Below, piece by piece: positions 8,264-17,864 of a stretch of DNA of 63,041 nucleotides. Numbering within the stretch: the first letter of the stretch is position 1; every line of letters starts with the position of its first letter. The notes beneath the pieces are model-generated. The model was not told where the DNA came from. It saw only the letters and a list, made by a program, of their open reading frames with translations, and ran no database searches. The position numbers were made by a program, and so were the translations under genes. The stretch is from Calothrix anomala FACHB-343 (GTDB taxonomy: Bacteria > Cyanobacteriota > Cyanobacteriia > Cyanobacteriales > Nostocaceae): the NCBI RefSeq assembly GCF_014696435.1, contig NZ_JACJQG010000057.1:1-63041 (forward strand). Direction: 5' to 3'.

Positions 8264-9454
8264 TTACAATTCCCCAATGAATGTTTCAGATTCTCCAGCC
8301 CCTCTAAGAGATTCATATATTACTCTATCTTCAGATAGCAGTTGAACAAACAAACTATAGGGGTAAGGTAATGAGTATTGATTTGGTATAACTATGTTAG
8401 TTGGAGAACCATTAAGACTAAGTGTTTGTATATTCTTAATCCCCTCAGTTAGCCTTAGGTGATACTCTACTTCATTAAGGATGATATCTTGACCAACTGG
8501 GTAGGTAGATGGGTTTAAATAACTTTTATAAGCTTCCCATAAATCATTTATAACCTGTTCAACATTAGCTCCAATTGTTACTTTAGCTATCAATGATGCA
8601 CTGATATTTATAAGCTCCATTGGGCTTATATAAAGCTGTGTACCTAACTGAATTCTTCTGCTTAATGAATCACTAACTAGTTGCACTTGAGCGTCATTAG
8701 CGGGTTCCTGATTGGCATTTAGAAGAAATAAATGTACTGCCCCTAACTCTTCCTCATTCTTATTTCTAGATAATAATCCTATTGCCTTAGCTACAGAACC
8801 TTCACCTAATATTGTCTCGGCAGCAACTTCATAATCATCTTCCGATACTAGATTTCTAATTCTTAATTCAGTTAATCCTCTACTTATGGTTTGGTCTAAT
8901 GTTTCTGCATCAGTACCTCCTGAAGAAGATTCAACATTAGTTATCGAGGATAAGAAACTAAGGGGCTGGGTAGCTCTAGTTATTGTGTAAGCTGGTAGAT
9001 TATATTTGCTACCTACTTCCTCAGCAGTAGCAGTCACAGAACCAGCTATAAGTCCAGGAGGGATTTGAAGGGTAGCATCAGTGAAGAATGAATATTGCCC
9101 CGAAGAGTCTACTACCTCAAATCCCTCAGGAATTGTAAATGGTGTTGATTGCGGTGCGGTAAGGGTAAAAGTTAATGTAGTTACTGCCTTAGTACCTAGA
9201 GATTGCTCTACACCCGTGACCTTTAAGAAGTCCACTACTAAAGCTAATGGAAGTTTATTTACATGATAGAGAAACTCAGAAGCAGCAAAAGCTTGACCTT
9301 GAATTAAGGCAGCTACAGGTGAATTCTCAGAGAAATCGTTTAGCTGACCCCCTGAGGCGTTGTATACCCTAAGTTGAGCTTGGGAAACTATTGATTCTTC
9401 ATCTCTATCATCTAGAAGAATCGTATCTAATGGGATTGATGATATATCCGTCAT
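8264..9454 (-). CDS. Baseplate wedge protein, gpJ-like, 396 aa
   Basis: It belongs to the baseplate J family. The middle part carries the common pattern AxxVGSKYNLPAYTI, then TNVESSSGGTDAETLDQTISR, followed by EDDYEVAAETI and the GAVHLFLL strand near residue 240. With the gp25-like and gpI-like products it forms the wedge of contractile baseplates. The gene order gp25, gpJ, gpI is conserved and complete here. A 7-bp gap separates it from the gp25-like gene. Confidence 0.85.
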   Translation of the reverse strand: MTDISSIPLDTILLDDRDEESIVSQAQLRVYNASGGQLNDFSENSPVAALIQGQAFAASEFLYHVNKLPLALVVDFLKVTGVEQSLGTKAVTTLTFTLTAPQSTPFTIPEGFEVVDSSGQYSFFTDATLQIPPGLIAGSVTATAEEVGSKYNLPAYTITRATQPLSFLSSITNVESSSGGTDAETLDQTISRGLTELRIRNLVSEDDYEVAAETILGEGSVAKAIGLLSRNKNEEELGAVHLFLLNANQEPANDAQVQLVSDSLSRRIQLGTQLYISPMELINISASLIAKVTIGANVEQVINDLWEAYKSYLNPSTYPVGQDIILNEVEYHLRLTEGIKNIQTLSLNGSPTNIVIPNQYSLPYPYSLFVQLLSEDRVIYESLRGAGESETFIGEL

Positions 9455-9461
9455 ATTAAAT

Positions 9462-9806
9462 TTAAATTCTTACTGTAATTGATTCTTCTTCATCTTGATA
9501 CTGCCAATAAACCGTTATAAGGGCTTCCCCTCGGTCGTTGATATTGCCCGCTACTTGGAATTCAACATCGGGAATATATCTTATTAATCCTTCTCTAATC
9601 TCAGCAGAGAAAGTATTTATATCTTGAATGGATTCAAATAAAGGATCTCTCATCCCATAAAGCGGCCTCATGACCCTTTGTTTAGGTTCAGTTTGCAGCC
9701 AAGATAATATATGCCCCTTAAATAATTCCCCTTCACTGGCTACCTTTAAGTTGCCCCTGATTGGGTCAATTTGTAATGGGAATGCTATCCCTTTCTGTAT
9801 TGTCAT
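9462..9806 (-). CDS. Baseplate wedge protein, gpW/gp25-like, 114 aa
   Basis: It has the expected length and motifs of the gp25 family: IRGNLKVASEGELFKGHILS, then LQTEPKQRVMRPLYGMRDPL, then a C-terminal strand ending TVYWQYQDEEESITVRI. This protein joins the baseplate hub to the wedge. It starts a cluster of five genes and has a TCGGACA box 19 bp upstream of its ATG. Upstream lies a 626-bp repeat-filled gap that separates it from the spike gene. Confidence 0.85.
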   Translation of the reverse strand: MTIQKGIAFPLQIDPIRGNLKVASEGELFKGHILSWLQTEPKQRVMRPLYGMRDPLFESIQDINTFSAEIREGLIRYIPDVEFQVAGNINDRGEALITVYWQYQDEEESITVRI

Positions 9807-9824
9807 ATCTGTTTTCTATTAAAT

Positions 9825-9836
9825 ACTAATGTCCGA
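9825..9836 (-). promoter_or_regulatory. TCGGACATTAGT box
   Basis: A 12-mer on the minus strand, 19 bp before the gp25-like ATG. Near-identical copies occur at 23618-23629 (before the scaffold-like gene) and 27138-27149 (before small terminase). It is probably a late-gene control site; no standard -10/-35 pair is evident at this copy. Confidence 0.35.
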
Positions 9837-9888
9837 GTTTATTAAATTAGGGTAAGTGATACTTAGTAAAATAATTTGCATAGTAGGA

Positions 9889-10050
9889 GCAAAAGGGGTG
9901 TGTAAATTGGCTGAAAGTCTTATAGGGAAAGGGTTATACTTACTCAGTATAGAGTACTATGCTATCTTTCTCTCTCTCCTTCCCTCTCCTTTCCTTTCTT
10001 CCCTGGTCTCCTTCTCTCTGGTCTAGTTTGCGGCGATTTACTGTCTAGGT
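9889..10050 (+). repeat. Polypyrimidine element, copy A
   Basis: It runs from GCAAAAGGGGTG through a variable hairpin-like part, AGTACTATGCTATC and a ~55-nt C/T-only tract to GGCGATTTACTGTCTAGGT. Copies B (23760), C (30726) and D (32993) share the same order of blocks. Together with copy A-prime it fills the 626-bp gene-free gap between the gp25-like and spike genes; no open frame is credible here. Confidence 0.75.
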
Positions 10051-10106
10051 TTCTATCTGGTTTATTATTTAGGGATTTTAGGTGATTGATAATAGTTTAA
10101 TTAATC

Positions 10107-10390
10107 AACGGTAGAATCAGGCTTTCAGACGTTAAAACGAAGTAATTTTATAAGCTCAAAGCTATATGGGGTAAGGATTACAGCATATTACTATGGATAC
10201 TTATACTATGTATATCCTCAATCTACCCTTCTCCCCCTACTCACCTCATCTTCCCCTACTTCACTCCTCTCCTTTCCCCCTTATCCCACCCACCCTTCCT
10301 AAAACGCTCCGCTACGCTCCGCCCCTTACCTAGACCATTTAATAGACCATTTAATAGTACTAAATACCTAAACTAGGTAACTGTCTAGGT
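10107..10390 (+). repeat. Diverged copy of the polypyrimidine element and its flank (A-prime)
   Basis: The segment GGTAGAATCA, CGTTAAAACGAA, TAATTTTATA, GGATTACAGCAT and GGATACTTATAC matches, in the same order, the reverse complement of 33240-33350 beside copy D. It is followed by a second C-rich pyrimidine tract (10210-10300), a tandem GACCATTTAATA pair, and the end block CTGTCTAGGT (10381-10390). Confidence 0.6.
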
Positions 10391-10432
10391 TAGGCGGTTT
10401 ATTCTCTATTGAATCTAATTTCACCTATATTG

Positions 10433-11167
10433 TTACCAGCCCTTATTGACTATTACATCCCCGTCACTATCTACAGCCCCTAATGTTGTAATCTGCTTCC
10501 CGTTAACAGATAGAGTTGAGCAGTTAGTTAGCTCGATACCATAACCCCCGCAGTTAATTGTTAGCACCCCACCACCCATCTCTGATGTCCCATTACTGTA
10601 GAGCTTAATAAACCACTGACCAGCTTTTAACATTACATACTGGGCTGCTACCAAAGTAAGTGCTTGTAAAGCATCCATTAAGATATTTCTCTTAACTTCT
10701 ACTTTGAAGTCTTCTTCAGCAGTATGGGTTGCACTCTTGTCTGTAGTGGTAGAGAATTCTCCTTTGACGGTTAATGAATCATCACCACCAATTTCAACAA
10801 CCTTATTACCAGGAATACTTTCAGAATAATCATCTTGAACTGATTCCTTATCTCTAGGGGGATTAGTTGCATTCATTAGGGATATATAATATCCATTAGT
10901 CTCAACCCCTTCTGCATAAAGCACTAGAACTGTTTGCCCTACGATAGGTAAAGGCGGGTCAACAAAAGGAGATGGTAATAATCTCCTTAACCAGTCACTT
11001 TCTAACTGAGGAGCAGATGGTAGAGATACTTTTACCCTTCGTTTGTTCTCTGGATCTTGGTTATTTACTACTATCCCCATCACGGGGTAATTGTATCTTC
11101 CTACTGAATCTAATGCCACCTGTGAGGCTTTATTAGAATCTAATAATATCTTAAATATCTCTTCCAT
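10433..11167 (-). CDS. Baseplate spike protein, gpV-like, 244 aa
   Basis: It has the architecture of gpV/gp5 OB-fold spikes. Residues 25-105 form the OB fold (YPVMGIVVNNQDPENKRRVK, then LPSAPQLESDWLRRLLPSPF), with a beta-helical C-terminal part from ~130 (DSLTVKGEF, INCGGYGIELTNCSTLSVNG) ending KGW. It forms the tip under the hub that pierces the envelope. Its ATG follows the true stop of the spliced hub gene (11172) by 4 bp, the same short AT-rich spacing as elsewhere in this operon. Confidence 0.8.
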   Translation of the reverse strand: MEEIFKILLDSNKASQVALDSVGRYNYPVMGIVVNNQDPENKRRVKVSLPSAPQLESDWLRRLLPSPFVDPPLPIVGQTVLVLYAEGVETNGYYISLMNATNPPRDKESVQDDYSESIPGNKVVEIGGDDSLTVKGEFSTTTDKSATHTAEEDFKVEVKRNILMDALQALTLVAAQYVMLKAGQWFIKLYSNGTSEMGGGVLTINCGGYGIELTNCSTLSVNGKQITTLGAVDSDGDVIVNKGW

Positions 11168-11171
11168 AAAT

Positions 11172-14100
11172 TTAAAATATACTACTACCTACTGAAGGTA
11201 GTTTTACTCTTGTTGTAGGGTTAATAGGAGTACCATTAACCCTAATTTCCCAATGTAAATGTGGCATTTATATTCACTCAAGGTCGTTAATCTTGAGCCG
11301 CTACTTTAAGTAACTGCTTGTACTTTAATACAAGATTAGACTACATCTTAATCCTCTAAGGATTCTCCCCATTTCCACCTACTTAGGTGTACTCTTCTAA
11401 AGATAGTCGTTGAAGCTTTTCCTTGTCTAATTGATTTAGGAACTTGCCTGCTGATTACCCAATCTTTAACTTTTCTAACCTTCACACTTACCTTTTCAGA
11501 TTATGTTGTGGTGTTAAAGCTCTTAAGGCTTCCCAGCAATTAAGGGAGATTCAATATAAAGTTACCTCTATATTGGGCTACATTTAACCTGTACTATGCC
11601 CAGTGCTGCCCATTAATCCTATTAATTGACCTTGCTGAACTTGTTGTCCTACTTGAACTTTAATACCCCCATCCTCTAAGTGACCATATAAAGTCTTCTC
11701 ATTATTAGAATGGTCAATGATTATCTTGTTACCATAACCATCTGAAGCATTACCCGCAGTTGATACTGTTCCTGAAGCTGCTGCATATATAGGAGTACCT
11801 GAAGAATTAGCTATATCTACTCCATTGTGGTTTCTGCCACCTCTAGGCCCAAATGGAGAGGTGAATGTGCCTTTAGTTGGGATAATGTAGCCTGTAGGAT
11901 TACTACTTGTTGAATTTGAATTAGTATTAGGAGGAAGGTCTGCACTAGCGTTCTTATTCTTGAGTGGAGAATAGCAACTTACTTTAGTAATAAAGGTGCC
12001 CCTAGAGTAATCATGGGTAACCGTATCAACTACCCACATCCTATCTAGGAAGGTACTTACACCTTTAGTCAGGAATGGTGTATCTGGATCTAATGTCAGA
12101 GCTTCTGGGGTAGTAGGGAATTCAGCACTAGCTAGTATGCCCTTAATCCTGTCCTCATTAGCTTTCCTGTCAGCATCTTGCTTATCAGTAGTGCCAGTAG
12201 TCTTAGGGGCAGGTGCTTTGATTGGTGATCCAGTTGTTGCGATCGCAGAATCTCTACCAGTACCAATTACATTCTCCTTCCTCTTCTGCACCATTTGACC
12301 TGTATCTGGGTCAATCTCATATTTCCTTTCCCCTGTTGAGTTATTAGCTCCTGGTACAGATGACCTAGCACCACCTTCAGCATCCTTTTGGGCTTCATGT
12401 ACTACCTCAAAGCTAGTGCCCATATTATCCCCATACTCTAGGACAAATATCTCCTTATCTGTAATGACACCTGCTCTAGGTTTAATAAATAAGGTAGCCC
12501 CCTTGGTATACACCCTGTAACCAATCCTTCTAGCTTCAATTAGTAAAGCTTCATAGTCAGTTTGACCACGCTGAGGGAAATAATTATAAGTTGGGCCTTC
12601 CTCAGGCATATCTAGCTTCATGCCATAAGAGCTTGTTATTCTCTGACCTATCTTCTTGAAGCTAAGGTTAGTGTAAACAGTATTCTTAATTCTCTGAGTT
12701 AATACCCATGAAGCAGCTTGCCCAGTAAATTCAAGAGCATTTGGTTCAAATAAACTGAATCTTAAACCTGTATGGATAAAGGAATAAGCTGCTATTGTCT
12801 TGCCGCTATAACCCAACTCAACTGTAATCTGTGAGCCAGCTAAAGTAACTGGAGTAGGCACAGCTTCCTTAGTGGGAGTAGTAGACGTAGACTCGGCTGC
12901 TTTAGTAGCAGCACTAGCCGAGGCAACTGTACTGAGTGCTTTTACTACCCTTTCCATATAGGGGTATAAGGCATCCCTTAATGGTGCAAAGTTATCATTA
13001 TTAACTCCAGCGATAGTTAATCCAGTTAGGACATTATTAAGTGGAGCTATCTCTAGGATTGTGATTCCCCTGGTAGGTGCTCCTAAATTGTCTCTATGCT
13101 TGAAAGGAAAGTGTCCAAACTCCTTAGCTAAGGCAACATCCATAACACTAAGGAAGTTACCACTGGCATCATACTTAGCCCCTGCTATAACTCCAGCCCT
13201 ACCAGCAGGCTCATCAAAGTGTAATTCCAGAGCATAAGCACCAGTCTGTTCTTTAAGCTTCTGTACCTCATCTTGGTAAGACCTACGGGCAGCATCTCCT
13301 CTACTAGAGCCAATGGGAGGAGCAGTGATTACTGTATAGCCAGCTTTCATCAGCATTCCCCTAAGCAGTTGAGCAGCTATCTCAGTAGTTACCGATTCTA
13401 CTGTTCTAGTTTCACCAGCATAAGTAACACTGCTACCACTAGTACCATTTGTCCCACTACTGATATCTATTCTATGACCAGAAGTAATTATTATTGACTT
13501 AGTTGGCCCTACTTTAGGTAATGGCCAGTCACCTATCTTCTCTGCTTTAAATGGGTTATTACTAGCTTGCTGTTTCTTAGTCTTTTGAGCATCTTCCTGA
13601 ACTATTTCTTGTACAGTTTTATTTTTATTAGATGATGAAGCAGTAGTGGTTTCTTTCTCTAACCATTCAATCTTGACATTAATAATTCCAGGTGTAGCAT
13701 TATTAGTTAATTCTTTCCATGCTCCAGGAGTTAAATCAATCTTTCTTGTAGGATGAGGTCTAAGAGGTCTTAAGGCACTTTTGCCATCTGGTGTTGTTGC
13801 AAAAGGGCCTGTTGATACAACAGTAACTATTACTGATTTATTATTTGCAAGATTAGTAACCCTCATCTTGGCATACTTGTAATAATTACGCCAATATTCA
13901 GAATCAGAAGAAGAAGGATTATAGTTTGGGTGAATCATGGCAGCAAACATACCATTAAAGTTTATAGGATCACCCCAAGCACCCTTATCACCCCCTTGCG
14001 TTGATTCACCATAACCAAAGGTAGAAGCTTGAGTATTCTCATATAGAACTTTACCCGCCGTACTATTTGACTGGTCTGGTTCAGTAACAGGAGCAGTATT

Positions 14101-14373
14101 ACTATTAGTAGATTGATCTCCAGGATCAGGAATTGGATCTAATCCACCTACTGTTTCTATATAAGAGAAGTATTTATCTGCTAATTTTTTATCTGGGTCT
14201 AATACAGTAAAGCTACAGCTAGATTGAACTTTACCTTCTCCTAGAGTTACTGATGCGAATATTAGCTTTCCATCTCCTACAGTGAAAGTATCGCCACTTT
14301 GACTACCTAAGCTACCTAATGTAATACGTACAAAAGGATCTATTAATCTCTGAGATGGGTTTGGATTAACCAT
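11172..14373 (-). CDS. Tail hub with three wall-hydrolase domains, interrupted by a group I intron (959 aa after splicing)
   Basis: Coding parts are 14373-11587 and 11264-11172; joining them restores the frame at GHSTG/PHLHWEI and gives 959 aa. Domains: N-terminal hub strand region (1-90); RlpA-like double-psi barrel (~115-240, with MIHPN, YYKYAKMRVTNLANNKSV, STGPF, RKIDLTPGAW); amidase_3-like domain (~290-480, H300 in TSGHR, H385 in ELHFDE, E441 in ILEIAP); late-control D/gp27-like hub core (~505-680); M23 peptidase (~830-959, H849 and D853 in HNGVD, H898 in LYGH, H931 and H933 in PHLHW). Without splicing the frame ends at TAA and lacks HLH. It probably sits above the spike and digests peptidoglycan at injection. 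Confidence 0.85.
11265..11586 (-). ncRNA. Group I self-splicing intron, probably subgroup IA, 322 nt, no internal gene
   Basis: 5' to 3': the exon ends in U (GGU) and the intron ends in G, as required. P1 would pair GGU with GCC. P10: intron nucleotides 1-7 (UAAAUGU) pair perfectly with ACAUUUA in the 3' exon. P2 CAAUAUA/UAUAUUG; P3 UCUCCC/GGGAGA; P4 UUGCUG/CAGCAG; P6a UUCC/GGAA; P7 GACUA (in UUCAACGACUA) with UAGUC (in AAGAUGUAGUC); P7.2 CACCU/AGGUG; P8 AUCCU/AGGAU; P9 CUUGUA/UACAAG; P9.2 CUCAAG/CUUGAG. The extra hairpin between P7 and P3 suggests subgroup IA. Splicing restores the M23 motif exactly. The intron itself supplies the in-frame UAA. Confidence 0.93.
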
Positions 14374-14376
14374 AAT

Positions 14377-14904
14377 TTAAATAATATTAGGTAAATATAA
14401 TAATGAAATATTGATAATTAAAGCAAAGGTCAGCACCCAGTCAATAATCCTCCAGATAGGTACTTCGGGCTCATAACTGCTAGTTTTAAGTGCCTTCCTA
14501 ATTCTCTCTGCCTTAGTAGGAGCACTCAGACTCTTAGATATGGAAGATAAATCTAAATCTTTAAGTATTTTATCCTGGTCTATATTAATTCCTAATAGCT
14601 TAGTAATAGTTTTAACTTCTCTAGAGTTTAATATCTCTTTAACCCTAGATTGAACTTCCTTGTTAATACCATTAATCTCAATAGCAGCTTGGTCTTTAAA
14701 TCTCCTCTCTGCTTCTTCTTTAGTAGGTATTGTTAAGGTTTGCCCTATCTCTATTGCCTTGAAGATATCTATATCATTCATGACTGCTAGCTCTCTCCAA
14801 GAGGAATAATCCCCTAGTACTTCACTTGCTATATTCGCTAGAGAATCACCAGCACTTATCTTTATAGTTTTAGTTAAATTTAAAGGTAAAGGTTGTGTAC
14901 TCAT
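14377..14904 (-). CDS. LysM tail protein with C-terminal membrane segment, 175 aa
   Basis: Residues 10-60 are a LysM domain (KISAGDSLANIASEVLGDYS, then WRELAVMNDI, then IGQTLTIPT), which binds peptidoglycan or acts as a baseplate connector in gp53/gpX-like proteins. A helical middle part follows, and residues ~150-173 are hydrophobic (IIDWVLTFALIINISLLYLP). A membrane-like end is uncommon in LysM baseplate proteins and may insert in the host membrane during infection. It lies between the tube-initiator and hub genes, as LysM genes often do. Confidence 0.75.
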   Translation of the reverse strand: MSTQPLPLNLTKTIKISAGDSLANIASEVLGDYSSWRELAVMNDIDIFKAIEIGQTLTIPTKEEAERRFKDQAAIEINGINKEVQSRVKEILNSREVKTITKLLGINIDQDKILKDLDLSSISKSLSAPTKAERIRKALKTSSYEPEVPIWRIIDWVLTFALIINISLLYLPNII

Positions 14905-15693
14905 TTATTTATTAAAAGAATTTAAATTATTATTACTACCTGAAGTGTCAAGCTTACCATCCTTGTACCAACCTACTACTCCTAAAGGCTTGGAATTATT
15001 AGTATATAAAGCAACAATCCCATTATCCTGAACAACTATTTTATACTTATTAATCTTGACTAAAGAAGATACTTTCTCTGGTAGCTTCTTTATGTTCTGA
15101 TTTAGCCATATTTTAGCTTTAGAGGCGGCATCTTCCTTCTGCCTATCTGTTAGCTTGTTTGATGACTTTAAGGCAGCTTTAAGCTTATTCTGAGAAGTTT
15201 CTACCTGAGCTTTTCTAGGTAGCTGACTCTCCGGTATTTGTAATAAGGTAAAGCTAACTCTAGCTGATGCTACTTCACCATTAAGCCAGCTAGTTTCAGA
15301 CCAACTAAGGTCAGTAATGACGGCAGGGCCAAACTTATCACTACCCCATTTAAAGTAAACAGGAGTAGGGGCATACTTACCTTTAACTGGATCAGCTACC
15401 ATTAGGGCTTGAAGCTTATCTAATAGAATCTGACAGGTTTTACCTCTTGTATAACTTTCTAATATTAAGTTGGATAATCTAAGGGTTAATCCACTAGTAT
15501 AACTATAAAACTGAGAAGGAGTAGATGTTAGAGCAGTTGCCCCTTCATCATATTTAGCTTGCTTTGAGAAGGACTTCTCTTCGGGATTATAGAGAAAAGT
15601 GAAGGTTAAATTATCTAATTCATCTACAAGATAAGCGTAAATATTCTTTGTCTTTTTAGCTGGATTTAGACCTACAATGACAGTTTCATTCAT
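14905..15693 (-). CDS. Contractile-system tube-initiator protein (CIS tube family), 262 aa
   Basis: The N-terminal 155 residues match the family that starts tube assembly on the baseplate in contractile injection systems and cyanobacterial myophages: LTFTFLYNPEEKSFSKQAKY, then YSYTSGLTLRLSNLILESYT, PTPVYFKWGSDKFGPAVIT, then GEVASARVSFTLLQIPE. The C-terminal third is lysine rich and helical. It abuts the LysM gene (stop 14905, next start 14904). A terminator separates it from the tape-measure gene. Confidence 0.75.
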   Translation of the reverse strand: MNETVIVGLNPAKKTKNIYAYLVDELDNLTFTFLYNPEEKSFSKQAKYDEGATALTSTPSQFYSYTSGLTLRLSNLILESYTRGKTCQILLDKLQALMVADPVKGKYAPTPVYFKWGSDKFGPAVITDLSWSETSWLNGEVASARVSFTLLQIPESQLPRKAQVETSQNKLKAALKSSNKLTDRQKEDAASKAKIWLNQNIKKLPEKVSSLVKINKYKIVVQDNGIVALYTNNSKPLGVVGWYKDGKLDTSGSNNNLNSFNK

Positions 15694-15713
15694 ATATTTA
15701 AATAAAAGAAAAG

Positions 15714-15739
15714 TCCCCTACTATTGAGACAGTAGGGGA
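15714..15739 (-). terminator. Terminator between tape measure and tube-initiator genes
   Basis: A 9-bp perfect stem TCCCCTACT (15714-15722) with AGTAGGGGA (15731-15739) and an 8-nt loop, followed on the minus strand by CTTTTCTTTT. It lies inside the tail operon and would lower expression of the baseplate genes relative to the upstream structural genes. Confidence 0.85.
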
Positions 15740-15766
15740 AGTTTTAAAGTAGTGATTATTTTATAT

Positions 15767-17851
15767 TTAGGCTGCAATTGCTAGGTGGCTCTTTTGATAA
15801 TTACTCCACTCTCTAGCAATGTAACTAACTACAGTCTTAGCTATACCTTCTGCATCTTTAGCTTGAGTATTAATAGTGATTGAGCCTATATTTAAACTTC
15901 CACCTCTGGAAGATAATCCATTTAATAATACAGCTTGCTGTTGCCTATTCAAGATAGCTTCTGAGGTATTAGCTACCACTAATCCTGAGCCTTGAGGTGC
16001 TTGATTTAGTTCCCTAGCAGCAGCACCTAATAGTCCTTGGTAATTAAGCCCATTAGCCGAGTTAGGTGTCTTACCTGTTAGTTTATCCCACCAGTTTTGT
16101 AGTCCTGTTTTAGCTTGATTGGGTTGCTTAGATTCAGAATTAGATCCAGAAATCCAGTCTTTAAACTCATTAAATTTATTAGCTATACCACCAAAAAATC
16201 CTTTAATCGATGAGACCATATTATCCCATAGACTCACAACATCCTTCCAGAGATTACTGAACCCCTCCCCTATAAACCTAAAGAAGTTACCAATTGGTTC
16301 AGTTATAGATCTTCTCAGTTTAGGGTCTTTAAGAATACCTATAACTATTAAACCTACTGCTGCTATTGCTAAAGTTATCCAACCAGCAGGGCCAGACATA
16401 ATTCCCATTAGTACAGGAGCTAATTGGGCTAGGATTGTAGGTAATACTCTACCAGCAAACCAAGCTGCTCCTATAGTTAATAATCTGCTGGCTATAACTT
16501 TAAATAATGCAGTAACCCCCATCTTTAAGAGAATACCTGCACCAATAGCAGCATAAACACTACCATCTAAATTAGCTAGGAAGGAGCCAATACCTTTAAC
16601 AACTCCAATCAGCCCCTCACCTATGGCAGTAGCCAGAGTTGAGTAGAAGATTGGGGAATTAGACCCAGCTAGGAAGCTAAAAGCAGTACTAACAAATTCA
16701 GCTAACTTTTTACCTAATAATTCTAAATTAAGGAATCTTTTAAAGAAATATCTTATATCATTCTGAAGCTGACCTAAATCCTTTAAAGCATTAAAGTCAC
16801 TGAATATTAAATTTAAATATCTAACTCTAGCTGCAAAGGAATTAGCCGCATCTCTTAGGATTCTCATAGGGTCACTACCTGTGACTCCTAATATCTTTAG
16901 AGTTGCTCCTAACGTACTAAATAAACCATTGTCCCCAAATAGAGCTAAGAGAGCTTTATTAATTGCTTTAAAGGCTGATTGATTGCCATTAGTAAGAGGA
17001 TCTACATCCCTCATTAAGCCAAATAGACCAGTCTGTAGCCCAAATAGCTTATCATTAATGGTTCCAAATACCCCTTCTACTGAGTTAGAAAGTTCTTCTA
17101 ATACTCTTGGGTCTAATCTAGCAGCTTGAAGGAATATTCTCTGTCTTTCATCACTAGATAATCGCCTTAAATCTCTTCCGCCTAATAACCTTTCAAGCTC
17201 ATTTCTAAAAGTAGTGTTCTTTTCATAAAGGTCTAAGGTCTTTAACTCTTTAAGGGTTCTAGTACCTGATAGGAAATATGCAGCTTGGGAAGATGCTCTA
17301 GTAGAGTCTATACCAGCAGTCTGCCCTAATAATGTACCAAAGGTAGTTAAGTCTTTTAATCTACCTAATGCTGCTCTTCTTTCTAATGAGTCTAGTTTGC
17401 CATCTAAACCAGCAAAAGCAGGGATAACATCATCCATTATCCCCCTACCAAATGCAGTAAAATCAGATGCCATTCCAGGTAACTTAGCGGCTACCTCAGA
17501 CATTTGAGATTGGAAATCCTCTACAAATGAAGTAGCTTGGCTAAAGTTATAGCCAGTTAGCTTCATTAAGTTACCTGAAGTAGCAATAATACTAGTTTGA
17601 GTAGTAGCAGCTTCATTAAATAAATCGGTAGCTTTACCAGCTAATGAAATAATAGAGCCTAATCCCTTCTGAATAGCTGCCGACATGAGTTCAGCGCCTA
17701 AGACGGCCTTCCCAAAGCTATTTGTGGCCCTCTCATTATATTTCTGTATTTTAGTAAAGTGACCTTGTATAGCTTTAGTAGCGTCATTAAGAGAAGATAA
17801 TAATTCCCCTACAACGCTTAATACCTGATTGACGGGATTAGGGGTTGCCAT
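15767..17851 (-). CDS. Tail tape-measure protein, 694 aa
   Basis: Position after the chaperone frames, length, and long helical composition identify a tape measure. Residues ~400-505 hold several hydrophobic stretches (one VLMGIMSGPAGWITLAIAAV). The C-terminus carries TSEAILNRQQQAVLL, a motif common to tape measures of cyanobacterial and other phages, followed by a short beta end. The short size suggests a tail of roughly 100 nm if the usual ~1.5 Å per residue holds. It is the last gene before a strong terminator. Confidence 0.8.
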   Translation of the reverse strand: MATPNPVNQVLSVVGELLSSLNDATKAIQGHFTKIQKYNERATNSFGKAVLGAELMSAAIQKGLGSIISLAGKATDLFNEAATTQTSIIATSGNLMKLTGYNFSQATSFVEDFQSQMSEVAAKLPGMASDFTAFGRGIMDDVIPAFAGLDGKLDSLERRAALGRLKDLTTFGTLLGQTAGIDSTRASSQAAYFLSGTRTLKELKTLDLYEKNTTFRNELERLLGGRDLRRLSSDERQRIFLQAARLDPRVLEELSNSVEGVFGTINDKLFGLQTGLFGLMRDVDPLTNGNQSAFKAINKALLALFGDNGLFSTLGATLKILGVTGSDPMRILRDAANSFAARVRYLNLIFSDFNALKDLGQLQNDIRYFFKRFLNLELLGKKLAEFVSTAFSFLAGSNSPIFYSTLATAIGEGLIGVVKGIGSFLANLDGSVYAAIGAGILLKMGVTALFKVIASRLLTIGAAWFAGRVLPTILAQLAPVLMGIMSGPAGWITLAIAAVGLIVIGILKDPKLRRSITEPIGNFFRFIGEGFSNLWKDVVSLWDNMVSSIKGFFGGIANKFNEFKDWISGSNSESKQPNQAKTGLQNWWDKLTGKTPNSANGLNYQGLLGAAARELNQAPQGSGLVVANTSEAILNRQQQAVLLNGLSSRGGSLNIGSITINTQAKDAEGIAKTVVSYIAREWSNYQKSHLAIAA

Positions 17852-17864
17852 ATATAAAACTTAT

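Noticed and set aside
11168-11583. A group II intron or simple frameshift in the hub gene
   Set aside because: The P7 motif, the terminal G and the small size fit group I; no domain V hairpin or maturase is present, and a frameshift could not restore the HLH motif 322 nt on.
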